This document shows, piece after piece, positions 14,309-22,518 of a stretch of 34,237 nt of DNA; the stretch's first letter is position 1, and each line of letters begins with the position of its first letter. Below the pieces are notes generated by a model. It was not told where the DNA came from and did no database searches. It saw nothing but the letters and a program-made list of their open reading frames with translations. The stretch lies in the IMG/VR virus record IMGVR_UViG_3300048832_000151, positions 1 to 34,237 of that record; one strand, written 5' to 3'. The stretch comes from a virus. The translations under genes were made by a program, and so were the position numbers.

Positions 14309-14806
14309 CTAGATCGCCGCGTTGAGTTGCGGCAGGGTGTGGGTGGGGTCGCCTTCCACGACGTGGACGGTGACGACGAAAGTCTGCCTGACGACGGCCC
14401 GCGACTCCTTGCCTTCGCCGCTCACAGCGATGGCGCCGTCCTGCCAGAGAGTGCTGTGCGCGAGCGAAACCCCGGCGTCGTCGCGCAGATAAGGATTGCG
14501 CTCGATTTCCCGCCGGATGGAGGCCCCGAGATTGCCGGCGTATCGCCTGACGTCACCGGTCTCAGCCGTCGCCGCGGCGAACAGCACGACGACGAGCGAG
14601 ACGTCGGTCGTCAGCACGCGACGCGGCGGATTCCCGCGGTCGCCCGTCCGCCGCCATGCCGGGCAAGCCACGCGGACATAGGGGCCGCTGCCTTCGGTGA
14701 TGCGAAAGTCGACCTCGGAAAACACGCGGTCTCCGACATTCGGAATCGCGGCTGTCCGGAGGAGTGCGACGACGCGGTCCTCGACTTGCAAATGTACGGC
14801 GTCCAT
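14309..14806 (-). CDS. Tail terminator/minor tail protein U-like
   Basis: This 165-residue protein starts VEDRVVALLRTAAIPNVGDRVF, followed by YVRVACPAWRR and LTTDVSLVVVLFA, then QTFVVTVHVVEG near the end. The order (helix, then strands) and length match the gpU-like tail terminator family, whose ring caps the growing tail and joins it to the head. It lies just upstream of the tube gene, where tail terminators normally lie. Its ATG follows the previous stop by 7 bp without a clear Shine-Dalgarno, so it is probably translationally coupled. Confidence 0.62.
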   Translation of the reverse strand: MDAVHLQVEDRVVALLRTAAIPNVGDRVFSEVDFRITEGSGPYVRVACPAWRRTGDRGNPPRRVLTTDVSLVVVLFAAATAETGDVRRYAGNLGASIRREIERNPYLRDDAGVSLAHSTLWQDGAIAVSGEGKESRAVVRQTFVVTVHVVEGDPTHTLPQLNAAI

Positions 14807-14813
14807 TGTGATT

Positions 14814-15209
14814 TCAGGTTTTCGTCTGGAGGCGGTAGGTCGTCAGCAGACCGTCGGTGACGACGCCTGATCCGGTGCTGCCGACGATGACGTGGGTTTT
14901 CCAGCCGACGACGCGAAAGCGCTGTCCCATGATTTCGACGGGGCCGAGCGCGTCCTCTTCGAGGATGCTGACGTCGATTTCGCATCGCTCGATGTTGATG
15001 CCGACGGTGTCTCTGTCGGCTAGCGTGACGAACGCTTCGACCGGGCCGACGCGCCGGTCCAGCATCGTCACTTGAGTGGTGTGCCTACGGCAGACGCCCA
15101 TGGTCTCTCGGACGACCACCGGATCTGTGCTGGTGTCCAACCGGATGCGGACCGGCTGGCCGAACGCCTGGATGACGGCGTCGGAAACGGCGGAGAAGCC
15201 GGGGATCAC
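14814..15209 (-). CDS. Head-tail joining (neck) protein
   Basis: This 131-residue protein starts at a GTG. The sequence VSDAVIQAFGQPVRIRLD, then VEAFVTLADRDTVGINIERC and MGQRFRVVGWKTHVIVGS, has the length and beta-barrel pattern of gpFII-like head-completion proteins that bind the connector and receive the tail. Its place directly before the tail-terminator gene agrees. There is no clear Shine-Dalgarno before the GTG, 10 bp after the stop of the fibre-partner gene, so it may depend on coupling. Alternatively the original upstream sequence was lost when the fibre genes were inserted. Confidence 0.6.
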   Translation of the reverse strand: MIPGFSAVSDAVIQAFGQPVRIRLDTSTDPVVVRETMGVCRRHTTQVTMLDRRVGPVEAFVTLADRDTVGINIERCEIDVSILEEDALGPVEIMGQRFRVVGWKTHVIVGSTGSGVVTDGLLTTYRLQTKT

Positions 15210-15221
15210 GTTCGCGAGGCG

Positions 15222-15650
15222 TCAGATCTGGATCTGGTAGGCGGCGACGAACAGGTCGTCGACCTGGACGGATGTCAGGCCGAGGGTTTGGGCGAGTTGT
15301 GCGATATAGACGTTGTCTCGCCGAAACTCTGCGGCCTCCGCCCACGCGAGTTGGAGCATAGTGTCGTTGCTTGCGGCAACGGCGGCGTTGGCTTGGTCCA
15401 GGAGTCCGGCTTGCAGGAGCGCGGCCTTGGCGCGGAGCCGTGAGACAACCTCCGGGACGGGCGTCGGAGGAGGTGCTGGCGGAGACCACGTGCCGTCAAT
15501 TCCGCGCGTCCACCCGATCCACGCGTCGGAAGCGGCACCAGCGCGCTCGACGGCATCGTGGCCGTCCTCGATGGACGGCTGGCCGACGACGGCGTTGACT
15601 ACGAGTCCGGAGGCGGAGTCGATGATCAGGTAGGTGGAGGACACACTCAT
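15222..15650 (-). CDS. Tail-fibre partner/assembly-type protein
   Basis: This 142-residue protein overlaps the fibre stop by 4 bp (ATGA). It opens with YLIIDSASGLVVNAVVGQ, then IGWTRGIDGTWSPPAPPPTP, a pattern of many phage proteins encoded just after fibres in which a short beta domain ends in G-W-x-x-x-G-x-W-x-PP. The C-terminal half is helical (VVSRLRAKAALLQAGLLDQA, LGLTSVQVDDLFVAAY). Such proteins act as fibre chaperones or small fibre caps. It forms a two-gene unit with the fibre, placed among neck genes. Confidence 0.6.
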   Translation of the reverse strand: MSVSSTYLIIDSASGLVVNAVVGQPSIEDGHDAVERAGAASDAWIGWTRGIDGTWSPPAPPPTPVPEVVSRLRAKAALLQAGLLDQANAAVAASNDTMLQLAWAEAAEFRRDNVYIAQLAQTLGLTSVQVDDLFVAAYQIQI

Positions 15651-16930
15651 GCCGCGACTCCGTAAAACCGGACGCGAACCTCGCCGCGTCCACCCGCACC
15701 TGACGACAGGCCAGCCTGCAGAAATGCTGCTCCGCCTCCTCCTCCAGGGGCGCCACCTGCTCCGCCGTTTCCGGAGTATGCGGACCCGCCACCGGAGCCA
15801 TATTCTAGATGGTTCGAGGCATCGGCACCCGCTGCGGCATTTGTGGCTGGACCGGCGGTTCCACCTGCGAGCCTATGCGACGTGGCCGCCGCGCTGGCTC
15901 CGCCGCGATCCTGCCCAGTGTTGTAGCGACCCCAACCACCAGCTCCCGGTCCATCGGGAGAGTCTTGGCAATTCAGGCCTACGACGGATCCTGACCGCAT
16001 GATCAGCGGATATTGTGCCTGGCTGTTTCCCCGTCCCCTTAAATAGCCGATTGAGAACGGTGTGAGCGTCGATATCGCCGTAACGTCGGTACCACCTGCG
16101 CCTCCGAGCGCCGCGGCCAGAGTCCCGAACGTGGTGTCACCTCCGGCGTTTCCGTCGGATGTTCCGGTGACTGCGACGCCCCCGGCGCCGATCGTGACGG
16201 GGTATGTACCGGCTAGTTCATTCGGAGCGAAACGGTCCCGGCGAACGCACCCAGGCCACCCGCCTAGGCAATCCCCCGCGGTCGTGGATGCCGAAACACG
16301 CCCACTCCCTCCGCCTCCTATACGCTCTACCTCGACCTCCAGGACCGTCCCGAAAGCTTGCGCCGCTGCGAGCGCGGCGTTGTAGTCCCACGCCGCCGTG
16401 CTCGCTGTTATTCTGGCAGCGTACAGACAGACAATTCTCTTCGTCGGTCCCGCAGGTCCGACGGCGCCGGTGTCGCCTTTCGCTCCGGAGTCACCCTTGT
16501 CGCCCTTTGCTCCAGTATCTCCCTTGTCCCCGGTCCGGGAGATGTTGAGCCATCCTGACGTCCCGTGCGCTGGCAGATTCGGCGATATCACGATCAGGTG
16601 CGCCGAATACTCTACGTATCCCGCCCCCCACGTCGGAGCGCCAGTCAGTTTGACTGTGAACAGCGTCTGCCCTGAAATCCAGCGCAAATAGGTGTGCCAT
16701 GTTGACGCCCCGGAAAAATTCATGAGAGGGCTGACGACTACTCCGTCCGCGGTCCTCGTCGAGAGGCGGATTTTCGTGAGCGCCGTCGCATCGTCGCTGT
16801 CGATGGCGAACTCGCCGTTTCCTGGCGCTCCGGAAAGAGCCGTCGAAAATTTGTACCGCAGGTCGGCGGACTGGACGACGGCGCCGCCGCCTCCACGCCC
16901 TCCGCCGGCATACTGAGACTCAAGCGACAT
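15647..16930 (-). CDS. Tail fibre with collagen-like stalk and glycine-rich tip
   Basis: This 427-residue protein has three parts. Residues 1-130 are a beta-type attachment domain. Residues about 134-162 are collagen-like Gly-X-Y triplets (GDKGDTGAKGDKGDSGAKGD), which form trimeric stalks in phage fibres. Residues about 205-427 are exceptionally rich in glycine (GGGGSGRVSAS, GAGGAPGGGGG, GAGGRGEVRVRFYG). The tip resembles glycine-rich fibre domains and the polyglycine sandwich of T-even adhesins, which present variable loops to the receptor. It starts 4 bp after the previous gene and overlaps the next. It is unusual in lying among head-completion genes, far from the tail-tip genes. Host binding is inferred. 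Confidence 0.75.
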   Translation of the reverse strand: MSLESQYAGGGRGGGGAVVQSADLRYKFSTALSGAPGNGEFAIDSDDATALTKIRLSTRTADGVVVSPLMNFSGASTWHTYLRWISGQTLFTVKLTGAPTWGAGYVEYSAHLIVISPNLPAHGTSGWLNISRTGDKGDTGAKGDKGDSGAKGDTGAVGPAGPTKRIVCLYAARITASTAAWDYNAALAAAQAFGTVLEVEVERIGGGGSGRVSASTTAGDCLGGWPGCVRRDRFAPNELAGTYPVTIGAGGVAVTGTSDGNAGGDTTFGTLAAALGGAGGTDVTAISTLTPFSIGYLRGRGNSQAQYPLIMRSGSVVGLNCQDSPDGPGAGGWGRYNTGQDRGGASAAATSHRLAGGTAGPATNAAAGADASNHLEYGSGGGSAYSGNGGAGGAPGGGGGAAFLQAGLSSGAGGRGEVRVRFYGVAA

Positions 16931-16933
16931 CGA

Positions 16934-17368
16934 TCAGGTCCCCAACGAAATCATCGCGACGACATCCGCCCCGGTGTCGCTGTGAAGCAGCAGCACGTCT
17001 CCGCCTTCGACCCTTAGCACCCGGCTCGCGCACCCGCCCGCGGGAGCCGTCAGGCGGCGCCCGTTCGCCGACAGCCAGTTCCGCAAGGCGGCGTCGGTCA
17101 TCTCGACGGCGTCATGCCCGGACGGCACGGCGGCGTACCAGACCCGTGCGGTGGCCGGCGTGTCCCCGCCGGTCGCGTCGATGTCCAGTTCGACAAGCTC
17201 ACCGTCGTCGGGGACGGCAAGGCGGGTGAAGGAGCCGGCGTCGGTCAGGTCGACGTTGAGCCGCTGGCATTCCGACGACCGTGCGGATGCCGCCGGCAGC
17301 GGGACGATCGTGCCGGCGGCTGAGGCCGGCGCCGTTTTAAGCGCTCGGATCGACATGGCCGTCGTCAC
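16934..17368 (-). CDS. Unknown virion-module protein
   Basis: This 144-residue protein overlaps the preceding stop by 4 bp (ATGA). It is beta-rich (GSFTRLAVPDDGELVELDID, TARVWYAAVPSG, CASRVLRVEGGDVLLLHSD). No family is recognised. It lies between a small head-connector-like protein and the fibre. It could be a head-completion protein or the base to which the fibre attaches. Tight coupling to both neighbours supports a real gene. Confidence 0.5.
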   Translation of the reverse strand: MTTAMSIRALKTAPASAAGTIVPLPAASARSSECQRLNVDLTDAGSFTRLAVPDDGELVELDIDATGGDTPATARVWYAAVPSGHDAVEMTDAALRNWLSANGRRLTAPAGGCASRVLRVEGGDVLLLHSDTGADVVAMISLGT

Positions 17369-17577
17369 TCGGAAACGCGGACGGCGCCGCCTCGTTTGAT
17401 GAGATCCTTGGCGACGTCTTCGGACGCCGTGAAGGTGGTTCCGGCGGCCCTACGCCCCGACTTCGACCAGATCGTCACGGTCGCGATCAGCTTGACGTCT
17501 GAGGACCTCACAGCTTCGGCGTCGTCGATCTTGTCCGTCGTCGCGGACTTGGGATTGGCGTTGGTTTTCTCGGTCAT
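17365..17577 (-). CDS. Small head-tail connector-like protein
   Basis: The start used is the ATG at 17577 (MTEKTNANPKSAT), which has GAGGAC about 7 nt upstream; an earlier in-frame ATG at 17646 lacks a ribosome-binding site. The product has 70 residues: a charged N-terminus, a strand VKLIATVTIW, and then TASEDVAKDLIKRGGAVRV, the helix-turn pattern of small phage proteins encoded after the capsid gene. The name is based on place and size (lambda FI/FII region). It overlaps the next gene by 4 bp. Confidence 0.5.
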   Translation of the reverse strand: MTEKTNANPKSATTDKIDDAEAVRSSDVKLIATVTIWSKSGRRAAGTTFTASEDVAKDLIKRGGAVRVSE

Positions 17578-17662
17578 TTGTCGTCCTCGGTCCTTGTTTT
17601 CGACCCCTGCGCGGGGCCTGACGAAGGTCCCGCGCAGGTCGTTCATGACGAAGCGGATCAGG

Positions 17663-18709
17663 TCAGAGGACGCTGATGGAGAACGAGGCGTTGGGCCGCT
17701 TGGGCACGACCAACGGCGCCGACTGGCACATCAGGATGCGGACGCTCGGATCCTCGATCACCCAGGACTTCGGGAAGATCTCCAAGGCCTGGAGTCCGGC
17801 CCTCTCATCGAGGATGGCGCCATGCGCGCGAACGCCATCGATCTGGTTTTTCGCGATGCCGATCACGGTTCCGCTCGGCAGGATCGGCTTCTCGACACCG
17901 TCCGCCGGGTCGATATACCAGTCGCTGTAGACCCAGAGGTTGAACGTCCCGAACACGCCGACGAACTTGGCCCCCTCGACGTCGGCGAACGTCGCCGGGC
18001 CGAGATTGATCGCGTTGACGCCGGTGAGCTGCGGATAGAGGCCGCCGGCAAGCGTCAGCAACTTCTGGACGTTCGCGTTTTCCTTGAAGACGGCCCAGGC
18101 GTCGGGATCCATCACGATGTCGGTGATCGCGGCGCCCTCCAGCTTGTGGACGCTCTCCGCGGCCTCTTCGATGTCCTTCGCCGGATTGGAGCCGGCGTCC
18201 GACCACTTCAATCCGACCTCAAGGACGATCGTCAGGCCGGCGTTGCGACCGTAGTTGACGATCTTCGTCGCGTACCCTTCTCCCGAGACCGTCACGCGTC
18301 CGAGGCGAAGGGCCTCGGACGCCATCACCTCCAGCCTGCGGACGATGATGTCGTAGTGGTCCGCGAGGACGCGGGCGGCGCGGAGCTGCATCCTCTGGCC
18401 GGCGGTCATCTCCGGGGCTCCGCCGATCTGCTCGCCGAGCGCGCGCTGCAGCGACTTCTCGGGCGTCAGCGGGGTTTTCGGCTTGAGATACGCCGGTTTG
18501 AACTCGACGGTCTCGTTGCCGAGTTCCTCGATCACCTTGCCCTCGACGAGGGGCGAGACGAACGGAGCGATCCGCCTTTTCTGGACCTCGATGTCCACCG
18601 CGACGCTCTCGGTGTCGAACGTGACGACGGACGGAAAGGCGGTGTCCAACAGGAACCTGCGGGTGCGCTTGAGACCCCGCAGGACCCAAGCAGGTATTTC
18701 GTCGACCAA
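17663..18709 (-). CDS. Major capsid protein (lambda gpE family), 5' end out of frame
   Basis: This 348-codon frame carries the gpE-type capsid signature: LKRTRRFLLDTAFPSVVTF, KRRIAPFVSPLVEGKV, then late IGIAKNQIDGVRAHGAI and IRILMCQSAPLVVPKRPN. It forms the icosahedral shell. In this frame the first start is a TTG at 18709 with poor spacing (13 nt) to AAAGGA. The ATG at 18714, 8 nt from that site, is in another frame but encodes MDWSTKYLLG, the expected capsid N-terminus. A -1 shift, or one missing G, at the GGG of 18685-18687 would give MDWSTKYLLGVLRGLKRTRR, which fits the family. The true gene is thus probably 17663-18714 with a frameshift, mutation or sequence error near the start. Confidence 0.85.
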   Translation of the reverse strand: MVDEIPAWVLRGLKRTRRFLLDTAFPSVVTFDTESVAVDIEVQKRRIAPFVSPLVEGKVIEELGNETVEFKPAYLKPKTPLTPEKSLQRALGEQIGGAPEMTAGQRMQLRAARVLADHYDIIVRRLEVMASEALRLGRVTVSGEGYATKIVNYGRNAGLTIVLEVGLKWSDAGSNPAKDIEEAAESVHKLEGAAITDIVMDPDAWAVFKENANVQKLLTLAGGLYPQLTGVNAINLGPATFADVEGAKFVGVFGTFNLWVYSDWYIDPADGVEKPILPSGTVIGIAKNQIDGVRAHGAILDERAGLQALEIFPKSWVIEDPSVRILMCQSAPLVVPKRPNASFSISVL

Positions 18710-18742
18710 TCCATGGTGGTTGTCCTTTCGGGGATGGTCTAT

Positions 18743-18766
18743 GGAAAAAGGGCGCCATCGGCGCCC
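18743..18766 (-). terminator. Terminator between decoration and capsid genes
   Basis: GGGCGCC (18750-18756) pairs with GGCGCCC (18760-18766) over a 3-nt loop, and on the minus strand the stem is followed by TTTTTCC. It starts 10 bp after the decoration stop and 30 bp before the capsid start. Partial read-through must occur unless the capsid gene has its own promoter. Confidence 0.65.
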
Positions 18767-18775
18767 GGCGAATGG

Positions 18776-19441
18776 TCAGGCGCCGATGGCGTCCTTGATC
18801 CAGATCGGCTTCCCGGCGAGCGAGGCGCGCACGCTGGCGGCGGTGTGCCCGGCGCCGTATGTCAGCATCGCCGCGTCGAACTGGCCGCTGACGTAGATGC
18901 TGGTGGCGGTGGCGTCGTCCGTGGCGTCGGTGTCCTCGACCAGGATCCCGTCGGGCACCTCCGATCCGTCGGTGGCGGCGGCGACCGACAGGACGTGCTG
19001 GCCGCTGCCGGCGGCCCTGCTGGCCGTGATGTAGGCGACGTCCCCGACGGCGGTATTGGCGCCGTCCGTCACGGTCACGCCGTGGGCCTTCACACCCCCG
19101 GTCAGGAGCGCGACGAACTTTCCGGTACCATCGCGCAATTCGTACTTCCCGGCGGCGGCCGGGTTGGCGACCGGGGCGACGACGTTGACAACCGAGTAGG
19201 CGCCGAGAACGGGGTTGGTGACCCCTGTGTCGGCGTCGACGGCCACCGTGTGCTTGTTGGCGCCGGCCTGCGTGACTGCGAACGCCCAGGCACCGTACCG
19301 GATTTTCCCGAGCACGGCGCCGCGGGGGAGGTTCTGGCCTTCGGCCAGGGTGATCGGCACGCTCGCGAGCGGATAGTCGCCGGCGACGATGCCTCGGGGG
19401 TCGTACGACGCCCTCGAAAAATCGGGATGTCCAACGGACAT
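18776..19441 (-). CDS. Head decoration protein (lambda gpD-like)
   Basis: This 221-residue protein precedes the capsid gene, as D precedes E in lambda. It opens MSVGHPDFSRASYDP, then YPLASVPITLAEGQNLPRGA and VLGKIRYGAWAFAV, the usual D-family start in which the trimer grips the capsid surface. Repeated alanine-rich strands follow (AYSVVNVVAPVANPAAAGKY). It is about twice the length of lambda gpD, as in many long homologues with an added C-terminal part. A strong GGAGGAGGA precedes the ATG, in keeping with a virion protein needed in hundreds of copies. Confidence 0.8.
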   Translation of the reverse strand: MSVGHPDFSRASYDPRGIVAGDYPLASVPITLAEGQNLPRGAVLGKIRYGAWAFAVTQAGANKHTVAVDADTGVTNPVLGAYSVVNVVAPVANPAAAGKYELRDGTGKFVALLTGGVKAHGVTVTDGANTAVGDVAYITASRAAGSGQHVLSVAAATDGSEVPDGILVEDTDATDDATATSIYVSGQFDAAMLTYGAGHTAASVRASLAGKPIWIKDAIGA

Positions 19442-19484
19442 GTCGGATTCCTCCTCCTATGTAGTGGTTGCGGTGGATCCGGAC

Positions 19485-19991
19485 TCAGGCGAGGCCGGCG
19501 AGCTTGGCGAGAGCAAGCGTCTCCTTGACCGCGTCGTCGCCCCCCTCGGATCCCTGCGGCTTGTCGGCGCCGACGTCAGGGTTGAGACCGGAGAGGCGGG
19601 ACGCGAAGCCGGCGGAGTTTCCGCCGGACGCCTTCGGCGCTTCCTTCAGCGCGGCGATGGCGTCGTTCGCGGAAAGGTTGGTGTGGAGCGCCAGCCTGCG
19701 GGCGAGCGCCTCGCGACCGACGGCCTCTTCGGACTCCAGGATCGCGGCGATCCTTTCGCGGTCGGACTTCGCCGACCGTTTGTCCGACGTAGACGACGCC
19801 GAGGATTTGGACTTGCGGACGTCCGTCTTCGGCTCGTCCTTCTCCTCGTCGGGATCTTCGGTCGTGTCGTCCTCGCACTCCTCGTCGTCCTTCTCCTCTT
19901 CCGGAGGAGTCCCCTCGGCCTTCTTTCCGGCGGCCCGGGTGACCTTCTTCTTTTCTTCCGCGGCGGCGGCCTCGGCGACGTGCTTCGGCAT
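19485..19991 (-). CDS. Nested scaffold protein (Nu3-like) from an internal start
   Basis: Within the protease gene an in-frame ATG at 19991 (MPKHVAEAAAAEEKKK) has GAGAGGA 6-7 nt upstream on the minus strand, a better ribosome-binding site than that of the full gene. The 168-residue product would be the Lys/Glu-rich acidic scaffold segment alone. In lambda, Nu3 is made this way from within gene C and shapes the procapsid before being degraded. Codon context, domain boundary and family precedent agree; production of the short form is inference. Confidence 0.6.
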   Translation of the reverse strand: MPKHVAEAAAAEEKKKVTRAAGKKAEGTPPEEEKDDEECEDDTTEDPDEEKDEPKTDVRKSKSSASSTSDKRSAKSDRERIAAILESEEAVGREALARRLALHTNLSANDAIAALKEAPKASGGNSAGFASRLSGLNPDVGADKPQGSEGGDDAVKETLALAKLAGLA

Positions 19992-20909
19992 GTTCTGTCC
20001 TCTCACTGCTGTCCTGGGCGCCACTGTTGACGGCTTGGCCGGCGCCCCGCGCCCGGAGAGTTCGGCCAAAATGGATTCGTAATCGCCGATCCTGTCGGCG
20101 ATCCCGGTGTTCACGGCGTCGACCCCGATGAAGGTGTCGCCGGCTCCGTAATCAGAGAGCACGGTGCCGAGATCGATGCCGCGGTTGTCGGCGACGGTCT
20201 GCAGGAACACGTTCGCGATGGCGTCGACCTTCTCCTGGACACGCTTCTTCCCGGCGGCGGTCGCGGGGTCGATGTCCTTCTTCGGCGTCTGCGACGACAC
20301 GAACTCGTAGTCGACGATGCCGGCGGCCTCGCGTGCTTTCGACATGTCGGTGATCATGGCGCGGACGCCGAGGCATCCGACCTCGCCGGTCGCCTGCACC
20401 ACGATCTCGTCGCAAGCCGACGCCAACCAATACCCGGCGCTGCAGCACTGCCCGCCGACGTAGGCGGTTATCCGCTTCTCGCCGTCGTCGCGGGCCGACC
20501 GGATCTGCTTCGACAACTCGTCGCACCCGGTGACCTCGCCGCCAGGCGTGTCGAAATCCAAAATGACGGCATCGACGTCCGGGCTGTCGAGGGCGGCGCG
20601 AAACTCGGTCGCCAGCCAATCATAGGATGTCATGCCCGACACCAGCGAGAAGAACGAAGCGTAGCGCGACAACACTCCGTGGACCGGGATGGTGGCGACG
20701 CGGTCGCGGATGGTGACGTTCCAGGTGTTGTCGAGCGGACGACCGATCTTCGCCTCGACGGCCTCCAAGGATTCGTTGCGGCGCAAAGCGATCTCGGCCA
20801 CCGTGCGGAGGGCTCCGTCGGTGATCGCCCACGGCTCGTCAGCCGCCTTGATCAGCGCGCGCAGCGCCGGCTTGCGCGATCCCGCGCGCTTCGTAGCGTC
20901 ACGCCGCAT
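19485..20909 (-). CDS. Prohead protease (S49/ClpP-like) fused in frame to scaffold
   Basis: This 474-residue protein has an S49 protease domain at about 65-285: DFDTPGGEV (118-126) forms the oxyanion strand, and Ser157 in GGQCCSAGYWLAS is the nucleophile. It matures the prohead, as lambda gpC does. The last 168 residues are acidic and helical (EEKDDEECEDDTTEDPDEEK, KSDRERIAAILESEEAVG), typical of scaffold, and have their own start (19991). The head order protease-scaffold, decoration, capsid matches lambda C/Nu3-D-E. It overlaps the portal gene by 11 bp. Confidence 0.85.
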   Translation of the reverse strand: MRRDATKRAGSRKPALRALIKAADEPWAITDGALRTVAEIALRRNESLEAVEAKIGRPLDNTWNVTIRDRVATIPVHGVLSRYASFFSLVSGMTSYDWLATEFRAALDSPDVDAVILDFDTPGGEVTGCDELSKQIRSARDDGEKRITAYVGGQCCSAGYWLASACDEIVVQATGEVGCLGVRAMITDMSKAREAAGIVDYEFVSSQTPKKDIDPATAAGKKRVQEKVDAIANVFLQTVADNRGIDLGTVLSDYGAGDTFIGVDAVNTGIADRIGDYESILAELSGRGAPAKPSTVAPRTAVRGQNMPKHVAEAAAAEEKKKVTRAAGKKAEGTPPEEEKDDEECEDDTTEDPDEEKDEPKTDVRKSKSSASSTSDKRSAKSDRERIAAILESEEAVGREALARRLALHTNLSANDAIAALKEAPKASGGNSAGFASRLSGLNPDVGADKPQGSEGGDDAVKETLALAKLAGLA

Positions 20910-22509
20910 TGGTCATGGTCTCCGGGAGCTTTTCTTCGACCGGCGCCGGCTGCTGCTTCGGTGCCGACGCTTGTGGTACCGGCGTCAATTCAGGAACCCC
21001 GAGCGACTTCACGAAGGTGATTTCGCGGGCCCGCTGCTCCAGCACCTGCCGCCAATCCTTGCCGCGGCGGGCGAGCACGTCTTCGTATGTGTCGAGCCCG
21101 GCGGCGATGTTGGCGATGTCGGCGGAGGATTCCTTCTCCATGTCGATGATCGACATGCCGCGCCCGATCCACCGGGCCCGAGAATAGGCCGCCCATTTGT
21201 CGTAAAAGCCTGGGGCCTCCACGCGCCCGGTCTCGACGGCCTCCTCCAGCCAGAGCAGATAGCAGGGCGAGTGCCACGCCGCGGACAACCAGTCGCGGAG
21301 AGAAGTGAATGTCCTCCACGCCTCCAGCATCGCCGCGCGGGCGCTGCTGTAAGTCGTCCTGGTGAAGTCCTTCAGAAGCAGTTCCCTCGGGATCCCGAAG
21401 CCGGCGCACACGTGCCAGAGGGCGGCCTCGATGAATGCTCCGAACGCCGCGTTCGGCCTCGACGTCGCAAAGCTGGACATCTTCTCGCCGGGGAATAGCG
21501 GAAGGACGGCTCCCATCTTCAGCTTGACGACATGCTCAGCCCGGGCCGACAGGAAGCGTTCATAGGCACCCTCGTCGCCGCCGAACATTTCCTTGATGCC
21601 GGCGATGTCGATCGGCGTCTCGATGAAGGCCGCCACCAGCGCGTTGGCGACGGCGGCCTGGATTTCGGCGAGACGGTATGTCCCGACGCCCTTCAGTTCG
21701 GCGATGATGGATGCGAGCCGAGACACGCCGCGGCTCTGGCCGACGCGATCCGGACGGTAAATGTGCAGGACGCGCCGACGGCCCCAATCGGTGAACGCCG
21801 GGATCCGCTCCCACGTCCATTGATCCACCGTCGCGTCAAACAAGGCGTCCGCCGGGTGCGCTTTCTGGATGTGATAGGCGACCGGTGCGCCGTATTTGTC
21901 GATCTCTATGCCGTCCCTGAGCGTTGCCGTGTTGGTTTTTCCGTTCGGGTTCGACAGCCGGGCAGAGTCAATGAGATGGAGCGCCGTGCCGTATGGCGAC
22001 ATGCGGCTGTCCGGCAGGAAAACAGGAAGCGCCAGCGCGTTTCCGCGGGCGAAGACCTCCCGGAACACCAGCCGCGTCATGCCTGGGCCGGTCAGCGTCC
22101 GACCGGCATGACAGTCGGTCGAATGCCACCACGTACGCCACTCGGACTCGACCTGCAGGCTCCACTCCTCGGCCCACTCGGGCGATTTTCCGAGCGCCCG
22201 CCAGTCCGGTATCGGTCGCAGATCCAGACCGGAGTCGACGACGTTGTCGGTGACGGTGTCGATGCCGGATCTGGCCAGCGGCTCGTTCCGGTCTAGGTCG
22301 AGGGCGCGCCCTTCGATCGTCTCGGCCTCGCCGAACAGGGCGGAGTCCGCCGAGTCGACACCCGGCGTCCAGCGACGAAGCTCCTTGTCGAGCGACGCCG
22401 CGTTCCACTTGCTGTCGCCGTACGCCGTAACCGACGTCTTCCGGCGATCCGACTCGCCGCCAACAACCGGCGCGAGGGCGCGCGCGGCCTTCTTGATACG
22501 CTGCCACAT
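20899..22509 (-). CDS. Portal protein (lambda gpB family)
   Basis: This 536-residue protein has the lambda-type portal layout. N-terminal ALDLDRNEPLARSGIDTVTD introduces the capsid-anchoring part, the middle has HIYRPDRVGQSRGVSRLASI with LAEIQAAVANALVA, and the later part has LLLKDFTRTTYSSARAAMLE, the clip/stem segment. The portal ring sits at one vertex, holds the terminase during packaging and later the neck. Size is normal (lambda 533). It lies between the gpW-like gene and the protease. A C-terminal proline-rich tail (about 505-536) is probably disordered. Confidence 0.9.
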   Translation of the reverse strand: MWQRIKKAARALAPVVGGESDRRKTSVTAYGDSKWNAASLDKELRRWTPGVDSADSALFGEAETIEGRALDLDRNEPLARSGIDTVTDNVVDSGLDLRPIPDWRALGKSPEWAEEWSLQVESEWRTWWHSTDCHAGRTLTGPGMTRLVFREVFARGNALALPVFLPDSRMSPYGTALHLIDSARLSNPNGKTNTATLRDGIEIDKYGAPVAYHIQKAHPADALFDATVDQWTWERIPAFTDWGRRRVLHIYRPDRVGQSRGVSRLASIIAELKGVGTYRLAEIQAAVANALVAAFIETPIDIAGIKEMFGGDEGAYERFLSARAEHVVKLKMGAVLPLFPGEKMSSFATSRPNAAFGAFIEAALWHVCAGFGIPRELLLKDFTRTTYSSARAAMLEAWRTFTSLRDWLSAAWHSPCYLLWLEEAVETGRVEAPGFYDKWAAYSRARWIGRGMSIIDMEKESSADIANIAAGLDTYEDVLARRGKDWRQVLEQRAREITFVKSLGVPELTPVPQASAPKQQPAPVEEKLPETMTNAA

Positions 22510-22518
22510 GTGGTCGGA

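Noticed and set aside
15752-16545. Repetitive Gly-coding DNA in the fibre gene as a possible CRISPR or minisatellite
   Set aside because: Repeats are imperfect, in phase with Gly-X-Y or poly-Gly codons and without equal spacers, so they are explained by the protein. No CRISPR array was seen anywhere.
17396-19528. A 710-codon rightward open frame antisense to the capsid and decoration genes
   Set aside because: It is a shadow of GC-rich codons on the other strand; the leftward frames encode recognisable head proteins, and the rightward product has no family-like features.
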